From assembly GCA_947474275.1 (NCBI GenBank), contig CANJHY010000055.1, forward strand, positions 1 to 25,682: a DNA stretch of 25,682 nucleotides, given 5' to 3'. The position numbers and the translations under genes were made by a program. A model generated the notes under the pieces. It was given only the letters and a program-made list of their open reading frames with translations, was not told the origin of the DNA and did no database searches. Position 1 is the stretch's first letter; each line of letters starts with the position of its first letter. Below are positions 15,345-22,504 of the stretch, one piece after another. Source of the DNA: PALSA-1004 sp947474275. GTDB lineage: Bacteria > Pseudomonadota > Gammaproteobacteria > Burkholderiales > SG8-41.

Positions 15345-16484
15345 TCAGACGGCAGAGCGCGCTTTCGCGGCGGGTTTAAGCTGCGTGATGCCCATTTCCT
15401 TGACGATGACCGCAATGGCATCCACCGCCTGCTTCATCTCGGTATCACCGATTGCGCCTATACAGCCGACGCGAAACGTTTCGACCTGCGTGAGCTTGCC
15501 GGGATAGAGCGTAAAGCCGCGCTCGCGCACCTTGTCGTAGAACACGTTGAAGTTGTACTTGGGGTCGGCCGGCGCGTGCCAGGTCGTGATGATGGGTGCC
15601 TGGATGGCGCGCGGCAGGAAAGACACGAAGCCGAGCTTCTCCATGCCGTCGAGCAGCGTTTCGCAATTCTTGCGGTAGCGTGCGGCGCGGCTGGCAACGC
15701 CGCCCTGCGCCTGGAACTGTTTGAGCGCTTCGGCCAGTGCGGCCACCACGGTGGTTGGCGGTGTAAAGCGCCACTGTTTCGTACGCATATACGCCTGCCA
15801 CTGGTCGTAGAGGTCGAGCGACAGCGAATGGCAGTTGCCCTTGCATTGTTCGAGTGCGGCCTTGCGCAGGATCGCAAATCCCATGCCGGGCACGCTTTCG
15901 AGGCATTTGCCCGATGCCGCGACCACGCCGTCGAAGCGGATTTTGCGGGCGTCGATGTCGATGGCGCCGAACGAGCTCATGGCATCTATGAAAAGTCCGC
16001 GTTTGTGTTTGGCCACGACGGCGGCGATTTCCTCGAGCGGGTTCAGGATGCCGGTGCTGGTTTCGCAATGGACAATCGAGACATGCGTCAGCGACGGATC
16101 GGCAGCAAGCGCTTCGTCGAGCATCCTGGCGGTAGTCGGCTGGTCTTCGCCCGTCTGCAATATCTTGTGCTTGCGCTGGATGATTTCGCAGATTTTCGCA
16201 ATGCGCTTGCCGTATTCGCCATTAATGCATACCAGCACGTGGCCGTTGCGTGGAATCAGCGTGCCGAGTGCGGCCTCAACCGAAAAAGTGCCGCTGCCCT
16301 GCATCAGTACGCAGGCGTGATCGTCGCCGCCATGCACGATGTTATTCAGCTGGGTAATCAGGCCGGCGGTCATTTCGATGAATGCGATGTCGCGCGAGCC
16401 GAAGTCGCGCAATTGCGCCTGCTTGGTCTGCAGCGTCGTCGTCAGCGATCCTGGGGTGAGCAGTATCGGGTCTTTTGAGGTCAT
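15345..16484 (-). CDS. phnW: 2-aminoethylphosphonate:pyruvate transaminase
   Basis: This 379-residue PLP enzyme transfers the amino group of 2-aminoethylphosphonate to pyruvate, giving phosphonoacetaldehyde and alanine. It is a class V aminotransferase with LLTPGSLTTT at the N-terminus, D168 of the PLP-binding site in FIDAMSSFGA and the Schiff-base lysine K193 in AASGKCLESVPG, close to the known PhnW lysine position. The C-terminal GCIGAIGDTE segment is also typical. Genes for phosphonoacetaldehyde dehydrogenase and phosphonoacetate hydrolase lie nearby on the opposite strand, so the product is probably oxidised instead of being cleaved by PhnX. A cupin-family gene follows after 9 bases. Confidence 0.95.
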   Translation of the reverse strand: MTSKDPILLTPGSLTTTLQTKQAQLRDFGSRDIAFIEMTAGLITQLNNIVHGGDDHACVLMQGSGTFSVEAALGTLIPRNGHVLVCINGEYGKRIAKICEIIQRKHKILQTGEDQPTTARMLDEALAADPSLTHVSIVHCETSTGILNPLEEIAAVVAKHKRGLFIDAMSSFGAIDIDARKIRFDGVVAASGKCLESVPGMGFAILRKAALEQCKGNCHSLSLDLYDQWQAYMRTKQWRFTPPTTVVAALAEALKQFQAQGGVASRAARYRKNCETLLDGMEKLGFVSFLPRAIQAPIITTWHAPADPKYNFNVFYDKVRERGFTLYPGKLTQVETFRVGCIGAIGDTEMKQAVDAIAVIVKEMGITQLKPAAKARSAV

Positions 16485-16525
16485 GATGCTTTTCCTTGAC
16501 TATTTATACTATAAAAAACAGTTGG

Positions 16526-16686
16526 AACCGCAAAGTCGCAAAGGCGCCAAGAAAGCGCAAAGTCAATCAACTCTGCAAATGAATGTTGCGGATACGATCT
16601 GATCGCTGCATGGATGACGAGTTCAAATGAATAATATCTTGGCGGAATCTTTGCGTCTTTGCGCCTTTGCGCCTTTGCGGCGAAAC
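16526..16686. repeat. Long imperfect inverted repeat of GCAAAG units
   Basis: Left arm 16526-16562 and right arm 16649-16686 are near reverse complements built from AACCGCAAAG and GCGCAAAGG-like units, around an 86-base centre with no gene. The same unit type recurs at 25231-25370. It occupies most of the region between phnW and the broken permease gene. Confidence 0.65.
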
Positions 16687-16723
16687 AGTCTCTCCATTTT
16701 CCGGTTCAATTACCGAATTCAGG

Positions 16724-17213
16724 TCAATTCGGCGTCGCCGGCCTGCGCCAGGCCTGAGTCTTTATTTCCAGAAAACGGTTGAGCAGATAATAAATCAGGC
16801 AAGCAACCGACGACGTGATCACTATCAGGGTCGCCATCGCGGTCGCGGGGCCGATTTCGCCGGCTTCGTTGAGATTAAGTATGGCAATCGCCGCCAGCAT
16901 GGTGTCGGGCGCATACAGGAATACTACCGCCGAGATCGTTGTCATCGCATTGACGAAGAAATAGCGGCTGATTTCGAGTATTGCCGGCAGGCACACTGGC
17001 ACCGTCACGATAAAGAAGGTCTTGAAGAAAGGTACTTTCAGAGAAGCAGAGACGGCTTCGAACTCGGTGTCGATCCGCTTCAAAGCGGTGAGCGCGGTCA
17101 GGTGGCTCGATGAATAGTAATAGACGATAGTCGAAATCACGAGAATCGCCATCGTGTGGTAAATGACATTGAGCGGGTTCGCGGGATGATTAAAAAAGAA
17201 AATGAATCCCAGT
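16724..17213 (-). pseudogene. 5'-truncated 2-aminoethylphosphonate ABC transporter permease
   Basis: The last roughly 160 residues of a PhnV/PhnU-type inner-membrane permease remain. Reading back in frame from the ATG at 17152 gives further permease sequence (GLGFIFFFNHPANPLNVIYH), so that ATG is internal. The EAA-like loop around SASLKVPFFKTFFIVTVPV, which contacts the ATPase, and the following TM segments (MTTISAVVFLYAPDT) are well kept. Above about 17213 the similarity stops abruptly and in-frame stops appear. The upstream part continues as an unrelated reading frame, so this looks like a deletion junction. No binding-protein or ATPase gene of this transporter is visible, so the system is likely dead. 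Confidence 0.8.
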
Positions 17214-17531
17214 CCCGAGTTCGGTCATCACGGTGCGGGCGTTCATCGCGCTTTTGTCGGCAGGCAGGTACAGCACGATGCCGTGTCGCCACAGGTCGGA
17301 CTGCTTGGAGAGCATTTCATAAGCGATTCCGCGTGCGTCGTCGGCAGGCTCCAGCCGCAAAGCGCCGCCCGCGGTCACGACACTGCTCCCGGTACTGACG
17401 CAGGGTGCGGTTTCGCCGCGATGGAATTCAGCCAGCGCGCCCGGCACGCCAACGCTCCAGCCGGTCGAAACCGCCGCGAGCTGTTGCCCGACGAGCCGGG
17501 CGAGTTTGTCGTTGGAAAACGAGCCATTCAT
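17190..17531 (-). pseudogene. N-terminal fragment of an unknown protein, fused by deletion to the permease remnant
   Basis: I start it at the ATG at 17531; an in-frame TTG at 17573 lies inside the phnR operator. The readable segment includes WSVGVPGALAEFHR and IAYEMLSKQSDLWRHGIVLY, which recall from memory the DUF6925-type proteins of alphaproteobacteria; I could not check this. The frame keeps a protein-like sequence down to VMTELG at about 17214, then changes to an out-of-frame reading of the permease sequence and stops. So both genes are cut at the same point. No function can be assigned. Confidence 0.5.
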
Positions 17532-17563
17532 CGGGTAAGCGGCGGCAACTTCTAAAGTCCAGA

Positions 17564-17580
17564 TTGTAGACAATCTACAA
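17564..17580. promoter_or_regulatory. Probable PhnR operator palindrome
   Basis: TTGTAGACAATCTACAA is a perfect inverted repeat with 7-base arms and a 3-base centre, 23 bases before the phnR ATG. It overlaps the likely -35 box. Its size and its TTGT/ACAA ends fit a GntR/FCD-family operator, which suggests autoregulation. Confidence 0.65.
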
Positions 17581-17595
17581 ACACCGACTTACAAT
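17567..17595 (+). promoter_or_regulatory. Promoter of the phnR operon
   Basis: TAGACA (17567-17572, five of six matches to the -35 consensus) and TACAAT (17590-17595, five of six to -10) are 17 bases apart. The -10 box ends 8 bases before the phnR ATG, so the transcript would begin at or next to the start codon. No Shine-Dalgarno sequence is present, which agrees with a leaderless mRNA. Confidence 0.6.
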
Positions 17596-17603
17596 GTCAA
17601 GCC

Positions 17604-18353
17604 ATGCACAGCGAAAACACTCAAGCGCAACAAAACAGTGCGCTGGATATCCTGCAAAACCAGTCGTTGACGATGCTGGTGCAGAAGGAAATCGAGCGCA
17701 TGATCGTCGGCGGCGAGCTCGGCGCCGGCGCCAAACTTTCCGAAAACACCATCGCCCTGAAACTGGGCGTATCGCGCGGCCCCGTGCGCGAAGCGCTGCG
17801 CGGACTCGAGCAGACGGGGCTGGTGCAGGTCGAGAAAAACCGTGGCGTCTTCGTGCGCCAGATCCCGCTCGAAGAAGCGGAGGAAATTTACGAGCTGCGC
17901 GCCACGCTCGACCAGCTGGCCGGACGCAAGCTCGCGGCGCAAATCGAGCCCGCGCAGCTGAAAGAACTGGGTGTCCTGATCGAGCGCATGGAAAAAGCCA
18001 GCGTGCGCAACGACCTCGATGCCTACCATCCGCTCAACCTGCGATTCCACGACGCGCTGATTGAATTCGCGGGCAACCGCAAAATGCTGCATACCTACCG
18101 GCGTCTGGTCAACGAACTGAATCTGTTCCGCCGCCACACGCTGGCGCAGCGCGACCGCCTGCCGGCGTCGACGCGCGAGCACAGGCAGATCGTCGATGCG
18201 ATCGCCGCGCGCGAGCCCGACCTTGCGGGCCAGTTGCTGTACGACCACGTCATGGCGAGCCGCGAACGTGTGCGCGCGTCGCATGCGCCGTCGGCCGATG
18301 TCCTGCCGACTTCCAAACGCAAGAGCGTAACCACGCACAGGAAAACAAAATGA
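17604..18353 (+). CDS. phnR: Phosphonate utilisation regulator, GntR family (FCD type)
   Basis: This 249-residue regulator has a GntR winged helix-turn-helix at about residues 20-90 (GAKLSENTIALKLGVSRGPV) and an FCD effector domain from about 95. The metal-binding-type residues of FCD domains are plausible in the NLRFHDALIEFAGN and STREHRQIVDAIAA segments. It matches the Burkholderia-type phosphonate-associated regulator in both architecture and neighbourhood. Its stop codon overlaps the phnA start (ATGA), so it is the first gene of the catabolic operon. The palindrome at 17564-17580 is the likely binding site. The inducer is probably a phosphonate or phosphonoacetaldehyde-related compound, which is inference. 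Confidence 0.9.
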   Translation: MHSENTQAQQNSALDILQNQSLTMLVQKEIERMIVGGELGAGAKLSENTIALKLGVSRGPVREALRGLEQTGLVQVEKNRGVFVRQIPLEEAEEIYELRATLDQLAGRKLAAQIEPAQLKELGVLIERMEKASVRNDLDAYHPLNLRFHDALIEFAGNRKMLHTYRRLVNELNLFRRHTLAQRDRLPASTREHRQIVDAIAAREPDLAGQLLYDHVMASRERVRASHAPSADVLPTSKRKSVTTHRKTK

Positions 18354-19585
18354 ATGCCGGACATGCATCTTTGACGGTCAACGGCCGCACTTATCGCTGG
18401 ATGGACCGCCCGCTGGTGGTGGTGTGCATCGATGGCTGCGAGCCAGACTACATCACGCAGGCGATGCAGGCGGGCGTCGCGCCTTATTTGCGGGAGCTGT
18501 GCAACAAAGGCGCGTCTTTTCTCGCCGATTCCGTGGTGCCGAGCTTCACCAACCCCAACAACCTGTCGATAGTCACCGGCGCATCGCCGGCCGTGCACGG
18601 CATCTGCGGCAATTATTTTTACGATCGCGATGCCGGCAAGGAAGTCATGATGAATGACCCGCAGTATTTGCGCGCGGAAACGATACTGGCGAAATTTTCC
18701 CAGGCCGGCGCCAAGGTCGCGGTAGTCACCGCCAAGGACAAGCTGAGGACACTGCTGGGCCACCAGATGAAAGGCGGCATCTGCTTTTCGGCCGAAAAAG
18801 CCAACGAGACGACTGAGTCCGGGAACGGCATCAAAGACGGGTTGGGATTTGTCGGGCTGCCGCTGCCTTCGGTATACAGCGCGCAATTGTCGGAGTTCGT
18901 GTTCGCGGCCGGCGTCAAGCTGCTCGAGACCCATAAGCCGGACCTCACGTACTTGTCGACCACCGACTACGTTCAGCACAAGGACGCGCCCGGCACGCCC
19001 GGCGCCAACGCTTTTTACGCGATGATGGACGGCTACCTGAAAAAGCTCGACCAGCTCGGTGCGACCATTGCGCTCACGGCCGATCACGGCATGAACGCCA
19101 AGACCGACGCGAAGGGCGATCCCAACGTCATCTACCTGCAGGACGTGCTCGACCAGTGGTTGGGGAAAGACGTAGCACGGGTGATCCTGCCGATCACCGA
19201 CCCGTACGTAGTGCATCACGGCGCGCTCGGCTCGTTCGCAACGGCGTATCTGCCGCCCGACGCAAGAGTCGATGAAATTATTTCGCAGCTCGCAGCGCTG
19301 CCCGGCATTGAAGTGGTTTACGACCGGGCCCGCGGTTGCCGCCGATTCGAACTGCCCGCGGACCGCATGGGCGATATCATCATCGTGTCGGAACGCCTGA
19401 CCGTGCTCGGCACCAGCCGCGAGCGGCACGACCTGTCGGGGCTCACCGTGCCGCTGCGCTCGCATGGCGGAATTTCCGAGCAGACCGTGCCGCTGTTGTT
19501 CAACCGCCCCGCGAATGGCGTGGACACCTCGCGGCGTCTGCGCAATTTCGATATTTTCGACATCGCGCTCAATCATTTGCAATAA
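18350..19585 (+). CDS. phnA: Phosphonoacetate hydrolase
   Basis: This 411-residue di-zinc enzyme of the alkaline phosphatase/nucleotide pyrophosphatase superfamily splits phosphonoacetate to acetate and phosphate. All seven metal ligands known for the Sinorhizobium enzyme can be placed: D28 in CIDGCEP, T67 in PSFTNPNN (nucleophile), D206 and H210 in TTDYVQHKD, D245 and H246 in ADHGMN, and H372 in SHGG. Length matches the family. The start overlaps the phnR stop and phnY begins 23 bases downstream. It is the last, phosphate-releasing step of the PhnW-PhnY-PhnA route. Confidence 0.96.
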   Translation: MNAGHASLTVNGRTYRWMDRPLVVVCIDGCEPDYITQAMQAGVAPYLRELCNKGASFLADSVVPSFTNPNNLSIVTGASPAVHGICGNYFYDRDAGKEVMMNDPQYLRAETILAKFSQAGAKVAVVTAKDKLRTLLGHQMKGGICFSAEKANETTESGNGIKDGLGFVGLPLPSVYSAQLSEFVFAAGVKLLETHKPDLTYLSTTDYVQHKDAPGTPGANAFYAMMDGYLKKLDQLGATIALTADHGMNAKTDAKGDPNVIYLQDVLDQWLGKDVARVILPITDPYVVHHGALGSFATAYLPPDARVDEIISQLAALPGIEVVYDRARGCRRFELPADRMGDIIIVSERLTVLGTSRERHDLSGLTVPLRSHGGISEQTVPLLFNRPANGVDTSRRLRNFDIFDIALNHLQ

Positions 19586-19608
19586 GCGTCTTCAGTAAGG
19601 ACATCGCC

Positions 19609-21066
19609 ATGGCTACTTCAGCGCAACGCAAACAAGGTTCCGACGTCAGGTACGAAGGCATGCGCATCGGCGGCGAGAAAGTCGTGCGCGACCGCGTGAT
19701 CGAGGTCTTTAATCCGTTTACGGAGCAGGTCATCGCGACGGTGCCGAAGGCGACACTCGACGACATCAAGCGCGCGTTCGCCATTGCCAAGGGCTACAAG
19801 GCAAAGCTGACGCGCTATGAGCGCGCCAATATTCTTAATCGCGCGGCCGAACTGATGCGTGCGCGCACCGATGAACTATCCGACCTGATCACGTCGGAGT
19901 GCGGCATCTGCAAAAAGGATTCGCTCTACGAAGTCGGCCGCGCGTGCGACGTGATGAATTTCGCAGCGGGCCAGACGCTGATCGACGACGGCCAGGTGTT
20001 TTCGTGCGACCTGACGCCGCACGGCAAGAAGCGCCGCGTCTATACCCAGCGCGATCCGTTGCTGGGTGCGATCAGCGCGATCACGCCGTTCAACCATCCG
20101 TTGAACCAGGTCGCGCACAAGGTGGCGCCGTCCATCGCGACCAATAACCGCATGGTGCTGAAGCCGACCGAGAAAACGCCGTTGTCGGCCATCGTGCTCG
20201 CCGACATTCTTTACGAAGCCGGCCTGCCGCCCGAGATGTACCAGGTCGTGACCGGTGACCCGCAAGAAATCGCCGACGAAATGCTGACCAATCCAGACGT
20301 CGACCTGATTACGTTTACGGGCGGCGTGCCGATCGGCAAATACATCGCGTCGAAGGCGGGCTACAAGCGCATGGTGCTCGAACTTGGCGGTAACGACCCG
20401 CTGATCGTGATGGAAGATGCCGACATCGAAGAGGCCGCATCGCTGGCGGTCGCCGGCTCTTACAAGAATTCCGGCCAGCGCTGCACGGCGGTCAAGCGCA
20501 TGCTGGTGCACGAAAAAGTCGCCGACCAGTTCGTCGAGCTGGTGGTCGCCAAAACCAAAGCGTGGGCTTACGGCGATCCCATGGACGGCAAAGTTGATAT
20601 GGGCACAGTGATAGACGAACCGGCGGCGAAGTCTTTCGAAGACAAAGTCAATGAGGCAGTGAAAGCTGGCGCCAAATTGCTGGTCGGCAATATCCGCCGC
20701 GGCGCGCTGTATTCGCCGACGGTGGTCGACCAGGTGCAGCCGGATATGCCGCTCGTCAAATACGAAACCTTCGGGCCGGTGTCGCCTATCATCCGCTTCA
20801 AGGACATCAACGACGCCATCCGCATTTCGAATTCCACCGCGTACGGGTTGTCTTCGGGTGTGTGCACCAACCGTCTCGATTACATCACGCGCTTCGTGTC
20901 CGAGCTGCATGTCGGCACGGTCAACGTGCGCGAGGTGCCGGGTTACCGCATCGAGCTCACGCCGTTCGGCGGCATCAAGGATTCGGGCCTCGGCTACAAG
21001 GAAGGCGTGCAGGAAGCAATGAAGAGTTTCAGCAATGTCAAAACCTACTCGTTACCGTGGACATGA
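19609..21066 (+). CDS. phnY: Phosphonoacetaldehyde dehydrogenase
   Basis: This 485-residue aldehyde dehydrogenase converts phosphonoacetaldehyde to phosphonoacetate with NAD+. N162 in TPFNHPLNQ, E258 in LELGGNDP and nucleophile C292 in NSGQRCTAVKR form the usual active site. Arginines and histidines near the active site (RRVYTQRDP, KRMLVHEK) fit phosphonate binding. I start at 19609 because AGTAAGGA precedes it; longer in-frame starts would overlap phnA. This enzyme should not be confused with the unrelated Fe(II)/2-oxoglutarate oxygenase also called PhnY. It lies between phnA and the PhnZ-type gene. Confidence 0.95.
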   Translation: MATSAQRKQGSDVRYEGMRIGGEKVVRDRVIEVFNPFTEQVIATVPKATLDDIKRAFAIAKGYKAKLTRYERANILNRAAELMRARTDELSDLITSECGICKKDSLYEVGRACDVMNFAAGQTLIDDGQVFSCDLTPHGKKRRVYTQRDPLLGAISAITPFNHPLNQVAHKVAPSIATNNRMVLKPTEKTPLSAIVLADILYEAGLPPEMYQVVTGDPQEIADEMLTNPDVDLITFTGGVPIGKYIASKAGYKRMVLELGGNDPLIVMEDADIEEAASLAVAGSYKNSGQRCTAVKRMLVHEKVADQFVELVVAKTKAWAYGDPMDGKVDMGTVIDEPAAKSFEDKVNEAVKAGAKLLVGNIRRGALYSPTVVDQVQPDMPLVKYETFGPVSPIIRFKDINDAIRISNSTAYGLSSGVCTNRLDYITRFVSELHVGTVNVREVPGYRIELTPFGGIKDSGLGYKEGVQEAMKSFSNVKTYSLPWT

Positions 21067-21073
21067 GGCGGGC

Positions 21074-21631
21074 ATGATTACATTTCCGGAGATTCGCGCG
21101 CTGTTCGAGCTGAACGGGGGGTGCCAATACAGCGGCGAGTCCGTATCGCAACTGGAGCACGCGCTGCAGTGCGCCCAATTCGCGGAGCAATCCGGTGCCA
21201 GCGCCGAATTGATCACCGCTTGCCTGGTGCATGACTTGGGACATATGTCGAACGACATGGGGGCGACGCCCACCTTGCGCGGCGTGGATGACAAGCATCA
21301 GTATCACGCGGCGAGCGTGCTCAAGGCGATTTTCCCTGAAGCAGTGCGGACCCCCATCCGCCTGCATGTCGATGCCAAGCGCTACCTGTGCGCGGCCGAG
21401 AGCGGCTATTGGGAGACGTTGTCGCCGGATTCGAAGCGCAGTCTCGAATTGCAGGGCGGAATCTATGGTGCGGAAGACGCGGCGAGCTTCATCGCCCGGC
21501 CGTATGCGCAGGACGCGGTCAAACTGCGGCGCTGGGATGACCTCGCGAAAGTGGCAGGATGCAAAACTCCCAATCTCGATCATTATCTTGAGATTGCGGC
21601 GGCTTGCTCAGCGGAGTCTGTCCGGGCGTGA
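21074..21631 (+). CDS. PhnZ/TmpB-type HD-domain phosphonate oxygenase
   Basis: This 185-residue HD-domain protein belongs to the phosphonate-operon HD family that includes the mixed-valent di-iron oxygenases PhnZ and TmpB, which cleave the C-P bond of 1-hydroxylated aminophosphonates. Residues equivalent to those reported for PhnZ are present with matching spacing: Y19 and E22 (substrate gating), H29, H53 and D54, H75, H98 and an aspartate at 155 or 156. I use the ATG at 21074, with GAGGCG before it, instead of an upstream ATG at 21035 that overlaps phnY. It begins 7 bases after the phnY stop. No 2-oxoglutarate hydroxylase partner is visible in the window, so its substrate is uncertain. Confidence 0.88.
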   Translation: MITFPEIRALFELNGGCQYSGESVSQLEHALQCAQFAEQSGASAELITACLVHDLGHMSNDMGATPTLRGVDDKHQYHAASVLKAIFPEAVRTPIRLHVDAKRYLCAAESGYWETLSPDSKRSLELQGGIYGAEDAASFIARPYAQDAVKLRRWDDLAKVAGCKTPNLDHYLEIAAACSAESVRA

Positions 21632-21658
21632 TGCATTGAAGCGCCGCACCGCTTCGCA

Positions 21659-22504
21659 ATGAGTCTCCCGCTCGACGTCACGCTGCTCGTGCTGCTGGCG
21701 GCGCTGATGCACGCGTCGTGGAATGCGATCGCCAAGTCGGCCGCCAACAAGTTGCTCGACATCACGGCGATGGCGGTGGCGGGTGGCGCCGCGTGCGCGC
21801 TGGTGCTGCCTTTTTTGCCGGTCCCGGAACGCGAGGCGTGGCCGTGGCTGGCGGCTTCGTTACTGCTCCACTTCCTGTATTTCATGGCGCTGGTAGGGGC
21901 GTATAACAGGGCCGACCTGTCGCACGCTTATCCGTTGATGCGCGGCGTCGCGCCGCTGCTGGTCGCATTGTTCGGCGTCATTCTGCTCAACGACCAGCTG
22001 ACGGTCTCGATGTGGGCAGGCGTGGCATTGATCAGCACCGGTATCCTGCTGCCCTTCTGGCTGGGTGCGGGAAACAAAAAAGATTTTCTGAAGAGCTCGT
22101 CGTTCGCGCTTGCCAATGCAGCAATCATCGCCGCCTATACGCTCGTTGACGGGTTCGGCACGCGGCTGTCGGCGAATCCGCTCAGCTATTGCCTGTGGTT
22201 GTTTCTGCTCGATCCTTTGCCGATACTCGCGATTGCGATCGCGCGCCACGGCGGCGGCGTTTGGCAACATTTCCAGAAGCGTTGGCTGGCATGCACCTTC
22301 GGCGGCCTGCTTACGGTGTGCGCGTACGGCACCGTGCTGTGGGCGATGACGCGCGCGCCGATCGCGGCAGTTTCCGCGCTGCGCGAGACTTCGGTGATAT
22401 TCGCGGCGCTGATAGGCGCGGCGTTCCTGCGCGAAAGTTTCGGCGCGCTGAGGATAGTCGGCGCCGTGCTGGTGGTGTGCGGGATCGCCGCGCTCAGACT
22501 GTAG
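21659..22504 (+). CDS. EamA/DMT-family membrane protein associated with phosphonate operons
   Basis: This 281-residue protein has about ten hydrophobic segments arranged as two EamA repeats (roughly 5-140 and 150-281). In the second repeat, VSALRETSVIFAALIGAAFLRESFG is the typical helix-loop signature. Membrane proteins of this type recur in betaproteobacterial phosphonate clusters. It starts 27 bases after the HD oxygenase gene and is last in the operon. Because the dedicated ABC permease nearby is broken, it is a candidate importer or exporter of a phosphonate or product such as alanine; direction and substrate are not known. Its end overlaps the convergent MFS gene by 11 bases. Confidence 0.85.
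   Translation: MSLPLDVTLLVLLAALMHASWNAIAKSAANKLLDITAMAVAGGAACALVLPFLPVPEREAWPWLAASLLLHFLYFMALVGAYNRADLSHAYPLMRGVAPLLVALFGVILLNDQLTVSMWAGVALISTGILLPFWLGAGNKKDFLKSSSFALANAAIIAAYTLVDGFGTRLSANPLSYCLWLFLLDPLPILAIAIARHGGGVWQHFQKRWLACTFGGLLTVCAYGTVLWAMTRAPIAAVSALRETSVIFAALIGAAFLRESFGALRIVGAVLVVCGIAALRL

Noticed and set aside
15249..16478. 409-residue open frame on the plus strand
   Set aside because: It is antisense to phnW, whose PLP-site residues are all present, and no domain is visible in it.
18095..19582. 495-residue open frame on the minus strand
   Set aside because: It is antisense to phnR and phnA, both with intact catalytic or binding motifs. Its composition is that of a shadow frame.
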